Below are positions 1 through 7,282 of a DNA stretch of 64,000 nt, one piece after another (within the stretch, counting starts at the first letter, position 1; the number at the start of each line of letters is the position of its first letter). Made by a program: the position numbers and the translations under genes. Under the pieces are notes generated by a model. The model worked only from the letters and a program-made list of their open reading frames with translations, was not told the origin of the DNA and did no database searches. The stretch lies in NCBI GenBank assembly GCA_016191785.1, contig JACPVJ010000124.1, positions 1 through 64,000 on the forward strand, in the 5' to 3' direction. Source of the DNA: Myxococcales bacterium (lineage in GTDB: Bacteria; Myxococcota_A; Polyangia; Polyangiales; Polyangiaceae).

Positions 1-90
1 CGACCTTCTTCTTCGCGACGACCTTCTTCTTCGCGACGACCTTCTTCTTCGCGACGACCTTCTTCTTCGCGACGACCTTCTTCTTCGCCG
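1..90. repeat. 18-bp in-frame tandem repeat, five copies
   Basis: The unit cgaccttcttcttcgcga occurs at 1-18, 19-36, 37-54 and 55-72, and a fifth copy at 73-90 differs only in its last two bases. The array runs off the left edge. On the minus strand each unit encodes six residues of a lysine/valine/alanine repeat (A-K-K-K-V-V), so it belongs to the coding sequence of the histone-like gene here. Exact copies suggest recent slippage or homogenisation. Confidence 0.9.
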
Positions 91-232
91 GTTGGCTCGC
101 ACGGGCGCGGGGCTTCCGAGCGCGCTTGGACGCGGGCAGAGGACGGGATGATGCGTTCAGCCTGCGCGAGCGCGCAGCGCCAGCGGACCGGGAGCCGCGC
201 TTCTTCGACTTCACAGCGGTTTTCCTTCTCAC
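1..232 (-). CDS. Histone H1-like Lys/Arg-rich protein (C-terminus outside window)
   Basis: The minus-strand frame from GTG at 232 is open to the left edge and encodes a strongly basic N-terminus rich in Arg, Lys, Ser and Ala. It then enters the AKKKVV repeat. Lys/Ala/Val-rich low-complexity tails of this type are known from bacterial histone H1-like and AlgP-like nucleoid proteins, so DNA compaction or non-specific DNA binding is the likely role. The other two minus frames of the repeat would give Glu/Gly/Arg or Arg/Ser runs, which are less protein-like. A GGAGGAG sequence lies about 18 nt before the GTG, which is rather far, so the start is uncertain. The gene diverges from the TPR protein at 383. 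Confidence 0.6.
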   Translation of the reverse strand, partial: MRRKTAVKSKKRGSRSAGAARSRRLNASSRPLPASKRARKPRARASQPAKKKVVAKKKVVAKKKVVAKKKVVAKKKV

Positions 233-382
233 TTCCCGAAAGGAAGGCCACTCCTCCGTACCAGAGGCGATCCCCGGAGTGAACAGAAAATCACTGGGCA
301 TCCGTCAGGCCGAACGCTTGCCCAGGCTGAACGCGCGGGAGACCCCGTTCCCCGAAACCAGGATTCGGGCGACACTCGACCC

Positions 383-1336
383 ATGCTGCCCCGAGTCGTT
401 CTCTGTTCCGTGCTCGCCGCTGGCCTCGTGACCTCGCCCAGCGTGGCCTTCGCCAAGGGTGCGCCCAGCGCCAAGCAGGCCGAGAAGGACGGGCAGAAAG
501 CCGAGAAGCAGGGCAAGTGGGAGGAAGCCAAGGCAGCCTACGAGAAGGCGCTCGAGCTCGATGACAAGGCCGAGACGCGCCTCCGCCTCGCGACCGTGGA
601 AGAAAAGCTGGGCCATCTGGTCGAAGCCGCGGACCATCTGAAGAAGGCGCTCGAGGCCAAGAAGATCAGCGGCGCCCAGAGCGCCAAGGCCAAGCGTGAC
701 CTCAAGGCCCTCGAGAAGCGCATCCCGACCCTCACCTTCGACCTCCCGAAGGGCTTCGGGGGAACGGTGAAGCTCGACGACCGCCAGCTGTCTGCCGGGG
801 AGCTCGGCGGTCCTGTCCCCGCGAATCCTGGCAGACACGAGGTGAAGGCGGAAGCCGAGGGCATGAAGCCCTACGCCGAGACCGTCGAGCTGGCAGAGAA
901 GGACAAGAAGAACCTGTCCGTGCTGATGACCGAGCTCCCCAAGGAAGAACCGACCAGCAGCGACGAGCCGGAGAAGGACAAGCCCAAGGCGACCGGAGGC
1001 AACAAGACCCTCGCCTACGTCGCGCTCGGAGTCGGCGTGGTGGGGCTCGGGGTGGGAGCCTTCATGGGGCTTCAGGCGAAGCAGACCAAGGGCGAGATCG
1101 ACGACAAGTGCAAGAACGGCGTGTGCCCCGAGGGCGAGCGCGACTTGTACGACAAGGGCAAGAGCCAGGCTGACATCTCGACCGTCGGCTTCATCGTGGG
1201 CGCGGTTGGCATCGGCGCAGGCACCGTGCTCTTGCTCACCGGCGGCAAAGGCGGAAAGGTCGAGAGCAAGACGGAAGCGCGGCGCTTCGTGCCGTACGTC
1301 GGACCCGCGCACGCCGGCGTGTACGGTCAGTTCTGA
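383..1336 (+). CDS. Exported TPR/PEGA-like protein with C-terminal membrane segments
   Basis: The 317-aa protein starts with a Sec-type signal peptide (residues 1-25, ending near AFA). Residues about 28-110 are Lys/Glu/Ala-rich helices with a TPR-like pattern (EKQGKWEEAKAAYEKALEL). Residues about 118-190 form a beta-rich segment like a PEGA surface domain. A charged linker follows, then two hydrophobic stretches (about 213-232 and 270-290), and the protein ends in an aromatic-rich tail. The architecture is common among myxobacterial envelope proteins of unknown function, often near kinases. No enzymatic motif is visible. A structural or scaffolding role at the envelope is inferred. Confidence 0.75.
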   Translation: MLPRVVLCSVLAAGLVTSPSVAFAKGAPSAKQAEKDGQKAEKQGKWEEAKAAYEKALELDDKAETRLRLATVEEKLGHLVEAADHLKKALEAKKISGAQSAKAKRDLKALEKRIPTLTFDLPKGFGGTVKLDDRQLSAGELGGPVPANPGRHEVKAEAEGMKPYAETVELAEKDKKNLSVLMTELPKEEPTSSDEPEKDKPKATGGNKTLAYVALGVGVVGLGVGAFMGLQAKQTKGEIDDKCKNGVCPEGERDLYDKGKSQADISTVGFIVGAVGIGAGTVLLLTGGKGGKVESKTEARRFVPYVGPAHAGVYGQF

Positions 1337-1401
1337 ATGGGCATTATTTTCCCGCAAAAATGACCATCGACGGACCCGTGCGACCACGATAGACCGGGCG
1401 C

Positions 1402-1426
1402 CAATCGTCCGAGCCTCGGGCGATTG
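1402..1426. promoter_or_regulatory. 25-bp near-perfect palindrome before the Cys-rich lipoprotein gene
   Basis: Bases 1402-1413 pair with 1415-1426 around a single central base, with eleven Watson-Crick pairs and one G-T pair. It sits just upstream of the GGAGGG ribosome site (1431-1436) of the gene at 1441 and 65 nt after the previous stop. It could be an operator or a hairpin ending the upstream transcript. No T-run follows on the plus strand, so a classical terminator is less likely. Confidence 0.45.
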
Positions 1427-1440
1427 CTCGGGAGGGTCGG

Positions 1441-2193
1441 ATGGACGCAAATCGATGGGCCGTGTTGGGCGCTGTTTGGGTCGTGCTGGGGTGCAGCGGA
1501 AGTCCGCCGGATGACACACCGCCCAGCGTGCCCGCGCCCGCGCACGCCCCCGCGCAGCCTGGCGCCGAGCGCGACCTGTCGAGCCGCGCCGGGACGCTCG
1601 TCTCCGCGTTCTCGGCTTCGGCCCGATCGTCGACCTGCGTCACGCTGATCGACGGCGACGTGGCCGCCATCGACGAGCACCGGTGCGCGCCGGTCGACGT
1701 CACCGCGGCGTGCCACGACGACTGCGAGGCCTGGTATTTCTGCGGCGGCTGCCTGCTGCGCCTGGACAAACGCAGCTCTGGGCCCTGGCTGCTGGAGGGT
1801 CGACCACGCTCCAGCGAGTGCACGGCGTTCGCCGGCAGCTACGAGCTGGGCGAAGCTGGGGCGAGCTGCACGGCTCCGCCCCCGGCCGCGCCGCCGCACC
1901 CCGGACAGGGTCGGCTGATCGAGGCGGCGAGACCGAGCGCACGGTCGTCGGTGTGCGTCGGCTTCGACTCGAGCGGCAGCGTCGAACAGATCGACGAGGT
2001 CGCGTGCTCGGTGGCGACCATGATGCACGAGTGCGCTCCCGGCGACTGCCCGTGGCTGTGGTGCGGCTCGTGCCTGATGCACGTGGCGCGTCAGGACGAC
2101 GGCAAGCTGATCCTCGCCGCTCGGATCAGCGCCGGCGCCTGCGAGGCCTTTGCCGGGGACTACGAGGTGGACCCGGGCTCGGTCTGCGAGTGA
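1441..2193 (+). CDS. Cys-rich lipoprotein with an internally duplicated module
   Basis: The 250-aa product has a short signal peptide and a lipobox-like VLGC with the lipidated Cys at residue 18, so it is a predicted lipoprotein. A Pro/Ala-rich linker leads to two homologous modules, starting near residues 61 and 167. Each begins with ARSS-x-CV, has a central C-G-x-C-L motif (CGGCLLRL and CGSCLMHV) and ends with an AFAG-x-YE motif and a final Cys. The even spacing of cysteines suggests disulfide-stabilised domains. The start is supported by GGAGGG a few bases upstream. No known family was recognised, so no function is assigned. Confidence 0.75.
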   Translation: MDANRWAVLGAVWVVLGCSGSPPDDTPPSVPAPAHAPAQPGAERDLSSRAGTLVSAFSASARSSTCVTLIDGDVAAIDEHRCAPVDVTAACHDDCEAWYFCGGCLLRLDKRSSGPWLLEGRPRSSECTAFAGSYELGEAGASCTAPPPAAPPHPGQGRLIEAARPSARSSVCVGFDSSGSVEQIDEVACSVATMMHECAPGDCPWLWCGSCLMHVARQDDGKLILAARISAGACEAFAGDYEVDPGSVCE

Positions 2194-2274
2194 CCCGTTC
2201 CCAGGTGGGCGACCGCGGGCTTGCCCCGTAGCCGTTGCGTTCACGTCCGGGTCGGCGCACCCTGCGAGTCGGCA

Positions 2275-3747
2275 GTGCGCTACGACGCCATCGTGATCGG
2301 CTCCGGCATCGGCGGCAGCGTCGCTGCGGCGGTGCTCGCCCGCGAAGGGCTTCGCACGATCGTGCTCGAGAAGAACAACCGCACCGGCGGTGTCTGCTCG
2401 TACTACGAAAAACGCGGGTTTCGCGTCGACATTGGCACGCACATGTTCTCGCGAGGGGCCCGGGGGCCGCTGGCGCGGTTGACCCGCCGGGTCGGCGGAC
2501 CGCCCATCGAGTTTCTGCAAACGCGCGACCTGGCGCGCGTGGTCGGCTTCGGGGGTGTGATCGACGTGCCGCGCGACAAGTGGCGTTTGCCGGCGTTCGC
2601 GGCCTCCGCGGTCCGCCAGCTCGAGCTGTCACCGCGCGACGTGCGCGACGCCGCCCGGTTCCTGCGCGACGTCGTGCGCTTCGACGAAGCGCGCCTGCCC
2701 GAGGTGGACCGGCTCACGATGTGGGACTTCGTCACCGGATACACCGAGAACCCAAGGCTGGTCGGGCTGTTCGGTTTCTTGCTCGGCCTCTACTTCATCT
2801 TGCCGCTCGATCAGGTGAGTGCGGGCGAAGGCATCTGGTGTTTCAAGCGCATGGTGCGCGAAAACGGCCTGTCGTACCCGCGGGGGGGCGCGTTCCAGGT
2901 GCCTTCGTCGTTCCTGACCGCCGCACGCCAGCACGGCGCAGAGGTGCACACCCGCAAGCGAGTCACGCGCATCGAGACCCACCAGGGCGCGGTGCGCGCC
3001 GTGGTCTGCAGCGACGGCTCGAGCTACGAGGCGCCCGCGGTGGTGTCGACCACCAGCCTGAAGGACCTGGTCGATCGCCTGGTCGGCCCAGAGGCCTTCC
3101 CGCGGGAGTATGTCGAGAGAGTGCGCGGGCTCGGCGGTTCGATGGTCGCCGTGCAGGCCAAGGTCGCGCTCCGGCGCCCGTTGGTGAAGGCCGGCGCCCT
3201 GGTCGGCGCCCACGCCGCCGGGCTCTCGCTCGCGGACGTCGGGCTCGGCGATCTCGATGCGATGTACGACCACGTGCGAAACGGTCGACTGGCGCCCATC
3301 ACCCCGATCTACGCCCCGGTCCCGACCAACTTCGACCCCGCCCTCGCCCCCAATCAGGCCCAGCTCATCACCGCCTGCGCCGTCGCTCCGACGACGGACA
3401 TCGCCCTCAGGGACTCGCCCAAGCGCTGGACCGAGAACCTGCTCGCTACCCTGCGCGCGCTGATCCCGGGCTTCGACGACGGGCTCTTGTGGGTGGACAC
3501 TTTCACCACCGAGGCCGTGGAAAACTGGACGGGAAAGGTACATGCGCCCGCAGTGAGCACGGGGCAAACGCCCGACCAGGTCGGCAACCGACGCCCGCCG
3601 GTGCACACGCCGGTGCGTGGGCTCTACGCCGCGGGCTGCGGCGCGGGCGGGCGCGGCGTGGGCACCGAGCTCGCGGCGGCGAGCGGCGAAGAGGTCGCCG
3701 ATCGGATCGTTCAGGACCTGGTGAACGGACTCTTGCCGCGCCGCTGA
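2275..3747 (+). CDS. Phytoene-desaturase-like (CrtI/NAD(P)-binding Rossmann) FAD oxidoreductase
   Basis: The N-terminus begins almost at once with the dinucleotide-binding motif GSGIGGSVAAAVLAREG, followed by an acidic strand end (VLEK) and NRTGG, typical of the CrtI/RetSat/amine-oxidase group. The C-terminus has the usual second FAD contact (RGLYAAGCGAGGRGVGTE). Length (about 490 aa) fits the family. It probably oxidises or isomerises C=C bonds of a lipid, carotenoid or retinoid-like substrate, but the exact substrate cannot be read from the sequence. GTG at 2275 is preferred because it places the Rossmann strand four residues from the start. A TTG at 2221 would add 18 residues unlike the family. 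Confidence 0.85.
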   Translation: MRYDAIVIGSGIGGSVAAAVLAREGLRTIVLEKNNRTGGVCSYYEKRGFRVDIGTHMFSRGARGPLARLTRRVGGPPIEFLQTRDLARVVGFGGVIDVPRDKWRLPAFAASAVRQLELSPRDVRDAARFLRDVVRFDEARLPEVDRLTMWDFVTGYTENPRLVGLFGFLLGLYFILPLDQVSAGEGIWCFKRMVRENGLSYPRGGAFQVPSSFLTAARQHGAEVHTRKRVTRIETHQGAVRAVVCSDGSSYEAPAVVSTTSLKDLVDRLVGPEAFPREYVERVRGLGGSMVAVQAKVALRRPLVKAGALVGAHAAGLSLADVGLGDLDAMYDHVRNGRLAPITPIYAPVPTNFDPALAPNQAQLITACAVAPTTDIALRDSPKRWTENLLATLRALIPGFDDGLLWVDTFTTEAVENWTGKVHAPAVSTGQTPDQVGNRRPPVHTPVRGLYAAGCGAGGRGVGTELAAASGEEVADRIVQDLVNGLLPRR

Positions 3748-3801
3748 AGCCCGCGCGTTGTCGCCCTGCCGCGCTCACCGTACACTCTCGTCGAGCGCAC
3801 C

Positions 3802-4089
3802 ATGGCGTGCTACCCCAAGTTCTACGGTGGCGTGCCGTCGGCGCGCCACCTGGGGCTCTTGCTCAAGAAGCGCATCCCCGCAGGCATGCTGGCGGTCGGC
3901 GGCCTGTGGCCGATCTTGAAGCAGATGAGCTGGGCCCACGAGGTGGTGGCGAACCTCGACTACTTGCGCGAGCTTCGAGCCTACTCGAAGAGCGGCGGTC
4001 GCTTTCCCGATCTCTCGGACCAACACCTGTGGGCGAAAGACCTGGTCACGGGTCGCCGGACGCCGACCCTTCGGGCGTACGTGCCGTGA
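3802..4089 (+). CDS. Small hypothetical protein (95 aa)
   Basis: This 95-aa frame begins at ATG 3802, 54 nt after the oxidoreductase. It has no signal peptide or recognised domain. A mildly hydrophobic helix lies in the middle (AGMLAVGGLWPIL), followed by a charged, aromatic C-terminal half. Its last 44 nt overlap the 3-prime end of the convergent thioesterase gene. Composition looks like real protein rather than a shadow frame, but no family is recognised. It may be cotranscribed with the oxidoreductase. Confidence 0.5.
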   Translation: MACYPKFYGGVPSARHLGLLLKKRIPAGMLAVGGLWPILKQMSWAHEVVANLDYLRELRAYSKSGGRFPDLSDQHLWAKDLVTGRRTPTLRAYVP

Positions 4090-4525
4090 GCGGCTCGATC
4101 AAGAGATTCACCGTGCCCGTGGCGATGGGCCTTTCGCGATCTTCTTGCCAGACCTCGACCCAGACGCTGGCCACTCGCCGACCGTGCTTGGTCATGTGCG
4201 CCTGCGCGTAGGTGTCCATTGGGCGCCCCGAGCGCAGATAGGCCACCGTCAGGTTGATCGTCTTGGGGATGACCACCGTCTCGGCCTCGTAGAACAGCCG
4301 GAAGATCGCGGTCGACTCGATCAACGCGCCGATCGTGCCGCCGTGCAGCGCGGGCAAGACCGGGTTGCCGATCAGCGGGTCGCTGAACTTCAGCTTGCCC
4401 ACGAGCTCGCCGTCGATCACCTCGGTGTCGATCCCCAACCAGCGCGCGTACGGGATCATGTCGAGCAGGGCGCGGAAGTCCCCGGTGGCCTTGGCCTGCT
4501 GGATGCGCCGCACGAGCTCGCTCAC
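4046..4525 (-). CDS. PaaI-type hotdog thioesterase (second of a pair)
   Basis: About 159 aa. The hotdog helix motif is visible as LPALHGGTIGALIES, the HGG-containing segment typical of PaaI/YiiD-like acyl-CoA thioesterases, followed by the central strand VVIPKTINLTVAYLRSG. Such enzymes hydrolyse acyl- or aryl-CoA thioesters in the cytoplasm. The GTG start at 4525 overlaps the stop of the upstream thioesterase gene in a GTGA arrangement, which indicates translational coupling and possibly a heteromeric enzyme. A longer upstream reading would run inside the neighbour and is rejected. Confidence 0.85.
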   Translation of the reverse strand: MSELVRRIQQAKATGDFRALLDMIPYARWLGIDTEVIDGELVGKLKFSDPLIGNPVLPALHGGTIGALIESTAIFRLFYEAETVVIPKTINLTVAYLRSGRPMDTYAQAHMTKHGRRVASVWVEVWQEDRERPIATGTVNLLIEPLTARTPEGSASGDP

Positions 4526-4995
4526 GGCCCGGCCTTTCCGACGATCGGCCGACCCCGGCCCTGGATGATGAAGCTGCCCGACGCGGCGGCGATCGGATCG
4601 GACTCGTCGTCGTGATAGGCGACGCCGCGCACGAAGGCGACGTGGCGAGTGACCTTGTAGCAGTGGGCCTTGCATCGGAGGTCGCGGCGGGGCTCGCCCC
4701 GCTTCAGGTAGTCGATGCGCAGGTCGAGGGTCGCTATGGGCTCCGGGCTCTGCAGCTTCATGAACACGGCAGCGCCACAGGTGGCGTCCAGCAGCGAGGT
4801 GACCGCGCCACCGTGCAGCACGCCGCGCTCGGGATTGCCCACCAGGTGGTCGGCGAACGGAAGCACGATGGTGGCCTCCCCATCCGCGAAGTCGACGAAG
4901 CGGAGCCCCAGCGCGCGATTGTGCGGCACCGCTTGGGTGAAGCCCTGGTCGTAGAGCTCGAGCTGCTCGTCTCTGGAACGCGATGGGCCGCTCAT
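4522..4995 (-). CDS. PaaI-type hotdog thioesterase (first of a pair)
   Basis: 157 aa. The hotdog signature appears as GVLHGGAVTSLLDATCG near residues 58-74, with the conserved acidic residue in LLDA, and is followed by IATLDLRIDYLKRG, the standard central strand and basic turn. It should cleave acyl-CoA or aromatic acyl-CoA thioesters. The stop codon overlaps the GTG of the next thioesterase gene, so both are made from one transcript. Substrate cannot be deduced. The two copies differ clearly in sequence, so this is an old duplication. Confidence 0.88.
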   Translation of the reverse strand: MSGPSRSRDEQLELYDQGFTQAVPHNRALGLRFVDFADGEATIVLPFADHLVGNPERGVLHGGAVTSLLDATCGAAVFMKLQSPEPIATLDLRIDYLKRGEPRRDLRCKAHCYKVTRHVAFVRGVAYHDDESDPIAAASGSFIIQGRGRPIVGKAGP

Positions 4996-5014
4996 CGGGA
5001 GAGCCCTGTATACC

Positions 5015-5647
5015 CTAGTCCGTCGTCAGCTGGATCACGCCGCCGACCCGGAGTGAGCTTCGATCGGGCGCACCCAGCTGCCAGCGGTAGCCGGCGCGCG
5101 CGTCGAGCAAGAAGCGAACCCCCTCCAGATCGAATCCCACGTCGGCTAAAGCCTCGGGCGCCAAGAAACCGACCCCCGTGTCGCCCGCGACCTGATCGAC
5201 GAAGAGCGCTTGAGCGCCAGCGCCGAGCACCATGAACAGGGCGTCGGACTGGATCCCGACTTGGGCCAGGACCGGCGCGCCAGCGCCGAAATCCGCCGGC
5301 CCGGCGCGCCACCCTTCGACCCCCACGGAGACACCGCGAAAGAACCCTCGCCGGCGGTGCTGCACTTCGTAGGCGCCGAGCTCGAGTCGCCCCCAGAATC
5401 CCGGGTCCACGCCTTCGACGAAGGCCCGGCCGAACCCGGCGCCGATCGAGTACCCCTCGTGCCACCCGCGCCGGGGGAGATCGCTCCACCGCCGCGCCGG
5501 CTCGGGCGGCGGCGTGCGATCGGTGGCGATGATCAGCGGCTGGACGCCGCGGGGCTCGGGCCCGCGGTCGCGCTCGACGAGCGGCGGGGTCGCCCGCGCG
5601 CTGACGGCGACGGAGAAGGCACAGGCGAGCCATCGAAACCGCGGCAT
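5015..5647 (-). CDS. Exported hypothetical protein, possibly outer-membrane beta-barrel
   Basis: The 210-aa product begins with a short basic and hydrophobic N-terminus consistent with a signal peptide. A Pro/Arg-rich stretch follows, then alternating Gly/aromatic/charged strands (GYSIGAGFGRAFVEGV, RGFFRGVSVGVEGW) and a C-terminus VGGVIQLTTD. This pattern suggests a small beta-barrel or outer-membrane protein. No named family is recognised. It lies on the same strand as ssb but is separated from it by a terminator-like hairpin, so it is probably an independent unit upstream of the thioesterase pair. Confidence 0.6.
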   Translation of the reverse strand: MPRFRWLACAFSVAVSARATPPLVERDRGPEPRGVQPLIIATDRTPPPEPARRWSDLPRRGWHEGYSIGAGFGRAFVEGVDPGFWGRLELGAYEVQHRRRGFFRGVSVGVEGWRAGPADFGAGAPVLAQVGIQSDALFMVLGAGAQALFVDQVAGDTGVGFLAPEALADVGFDLEGVRFLLDARAGYRWQLGAPDRSSLRVGGVIQLTTD

Positions 5648-5722
5648 GCTCCGCGGACAGTACTCACTTCGCCGCGCGGGTGCAGCCTTTCCCGAGCCGG
5701 CGGCACGGCGCCCAGAGCGATA

Positions 5723-5756
5723 CGACCGCCCCGGGTGCGAGATCCCGGGACGGTCG
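5723..5756 (-). terminator. Putative terminator of the comM-recA-ssb operon
   Basis: Bases 5723-5735 pair with 5744-5756 (13-bp stem, one mismatch) around an 8-nt loop. The hairpin lies 16 nt beyond the ssb stop in the direction of transcription. The stem is GC-rich, but there is no strong U-run after it, as is usual in high-GC genomes. Confidence 0.5.
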
Positions 5757-5771
5757 CATCACCAGCGAGCG

Positions 5772-6188
5772 TCAGTAGCCCACCGCGCTGTCGAGCACCT
5801 GAGCCACGGGCTCGGTGTCGGCGAGCCAGCTGCCTTCGCTCGGCTCGCTGGACGGCCGTCGCGTGCCGAGCAGGTGCAGGTCACGCGCCGTGATCTCGGT
5901 GTGCTTGCGCTTCACGCCGTCCTTCTCGTAGCTCGAGGTGCGAAGCGTGCCCTCGACGAGCACGCGGGACCCCTTCGACAAGAAGCGAGAGAGCGGCTCG
6001 GCTCGGTTGCCCCAGAGCACGACGTCGTGCCACTCGGTGCGGGTCTGCCGCTCCTTGTTCTTGTCGAGGTAGCTCTCGTCCGTTGCCATGCGGAAGCGCA
6101 AGAGGTTCGCGCCGGACGGCAGGTTCCGGAGCTCGGGCTCCGCGCCAAGGTTGCCCATCAAGATGACCTGGTTGATTCCTTCGCTCAT
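5772..6188 (-). CDS. ssb: Single-stranded DNA-binding protein
   Basis: About 138 aa. The N-terminal OB fold is recognisable from INQVILMGNLGAEPELR, the central EWHDVVLWGNRAE and the strand segment GSRVLVEGTLRTSSYEKDG. It binds ssDNA during replication, repair and recombination. ATG at 6188 is chosen because AAAGGAA lies at proper distance and family members start at this point; an ATG at 6206 is possible. The gene is last in comM-recA-ssb, 43 nt after recA. The C-terminus (DSAVGY) lacks the usual acidic DDDIPF-like tip that recruits partner proteins, and the tail is short, which suggests a specialised paralogue. Confidence 0.93.
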   Translation of the reverse strand: MSEGINQVILMGNLGAEPELRNLPSGANLLRFRMATDESYLDKNKERQTRTEWHDVVLWGNRAEPLSRFLSKGSRVLVEGTLRTSSYEKDGVKRKHTEITARDLHLLGTRRPSSEPSEGSWLADTEPVAQVLDSAVGY

Positions 6189-6231
6189 GACTTCATTCCT
6201 TTCCATTTCCTGTGTGTGACCGCGGGTCGGC

Positions 6232-7260
6232 TCATGCCGCCCGTTTCTGGATGCGCGCCGCGAGCACCGGCAGGCGCTCGCACGTGGCGATCTCGAGGGC
6301 TCCGCGCAGCTCGGGGCTCGCGAGCACCGCCTCGCGGGCCTTCTCGCGCCCTTGACCGATGGTCTTGCCGCCGAGCAAGAGGTGCGAGCCGTTGCGCTCG
6401 ATGGCCCCCACGCGCAGCGCGCTGTCGAGCAGGTCGGTCGCGCTGTCGATGCCCACCCCCCAGCGCACGTCGAACTCGGCTTCGGCGAAGGGCGGCGCGA
6501 CCTTGTTCTTGACCACCTTCACCCGAGTGCGGTTGCCCACCACGGCCTCGCCCGACTCGACCTTGCCGATGCGCCGCACGTCGAGGCGCACGCTGGAATA
6601 GAACTTGAGGGCCGTGCCCCCCGGCGTGGTCTCAGGGTTGCCGAAGACCACGCCGATCTTCTGGCGCAGCTGGTTGATGAAGATCAGGGTCGTGCCGTTC
6701 TTGTGAGTCACGGCGGTGAGCTTGCGCAGGGCTTGACTCATCAGCCTGGCTTGAAGGCCCATGTGCGCGTCCCCCATGTCGCCCTCGATCTCTGCGCGCG
6801 GGGTGAGGGCGGCGACCGAGTCGATCACGACCAGATCGAGCGCCCCCGACCGCGTCAGCGTCTCGGCGATGTCGAGCCCTTGCTCCCCGCAGTCGGGCTG
6901 AGACACCAAGAGCTTGCCCAGGTCGATGCCAATCGCCTTCGCGTAGCGCATGTCGAATGCGTGCTCGGCGTCGATGAACGCCGCGACGCCGCCCAGCTTC
7001 TGCACCTCCGCGATGGCGTGGAGCGTGAGCGTGGTCTTGCCGCTGGACTCGGGCCCGAAGATCTCGACGATGCGCCCCCGGGGATAGCCGCCGACGCCCA
7101 GGGCTTGATCCAGTGCCATGGCGCCGCTCGGGATGACCGGCACCGGAGTGGTGCCGGCGTCGCTGCCCAGGCGCATGATCGCGCCCTTGCCGTGGGACTT
7201 CTCGACCTGGTCCACCACCTCTCGGAGGGCGTGATCTCGCTGCTTGTTCTTGTCGTTCAT
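6232..7260 (-). CDS. recA: RecA recombinase
   Basis: 342 aa, close to the usual length. Walker A is GPESSGKTT, Walker B lies in LDLVVIDSVAALTP, and the L2 DNA-binding loop and its end are seen in FINQLRQKIGVVFGNPETT. The start is well supported by AAGGAG about 6 nt before the ATG. RecA forms filaments on ssDNA and drives strand exchange and LexA cleavage. The C-terminus ends in basic residues and lacks the acidic tail of E. coli RecA. Placement between comM and ssb suggests a role in integrating incoming DNA as well as repair. It could be one of two RecA paralogues, as known in Myxococcus. Confidence 0.95.
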   Translation of the reverse strand: MNDKNKQRDHALREVVDQVEKSHGKGAIMRLGSDAGTTPVPVIPSGAMALDQALGVGGYPRGRIVEIFGPESSGKTTLTLHAIAEVQKLGGVAAFIDAEHAFDMRYAKAIGIDLGKLLVSQPDCGEQGLDIAETLTRSGALDLVVIDSVAALTPRAEIEGDMGDAHMGLQARLMSQALRKLTAVTHKNGTTLIFINQLRQKIGVVFGNPETTPGGTALKFYSSVRLDVRRIGKVESGEAVVGNRTRVKVVKNKVAPPFAEAEFDVRWGVGIDSATDLLDSALRVGAIERNGSHLLLGGKTIGQGREKAREAVLASPELRGALEIATCERLPVLAARIQKRAA

Positions 7261-7282
7261 GTCTGTCTCCTTCGCGTTTCAT

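Noticed and set aside
1..90. CRISPR-like array at the left edge
   Set aside because: The 18-bp units are contiguous without spacers and encode an in-frame protein repeat.
305..1519. A 404-codon minus-strand frame opposite the TPR/PEGA gene
   Set aside because: The product is Leu/Gly/His-rich with no motif, while the plus-strand frame has a signal peptide and membrane segments.
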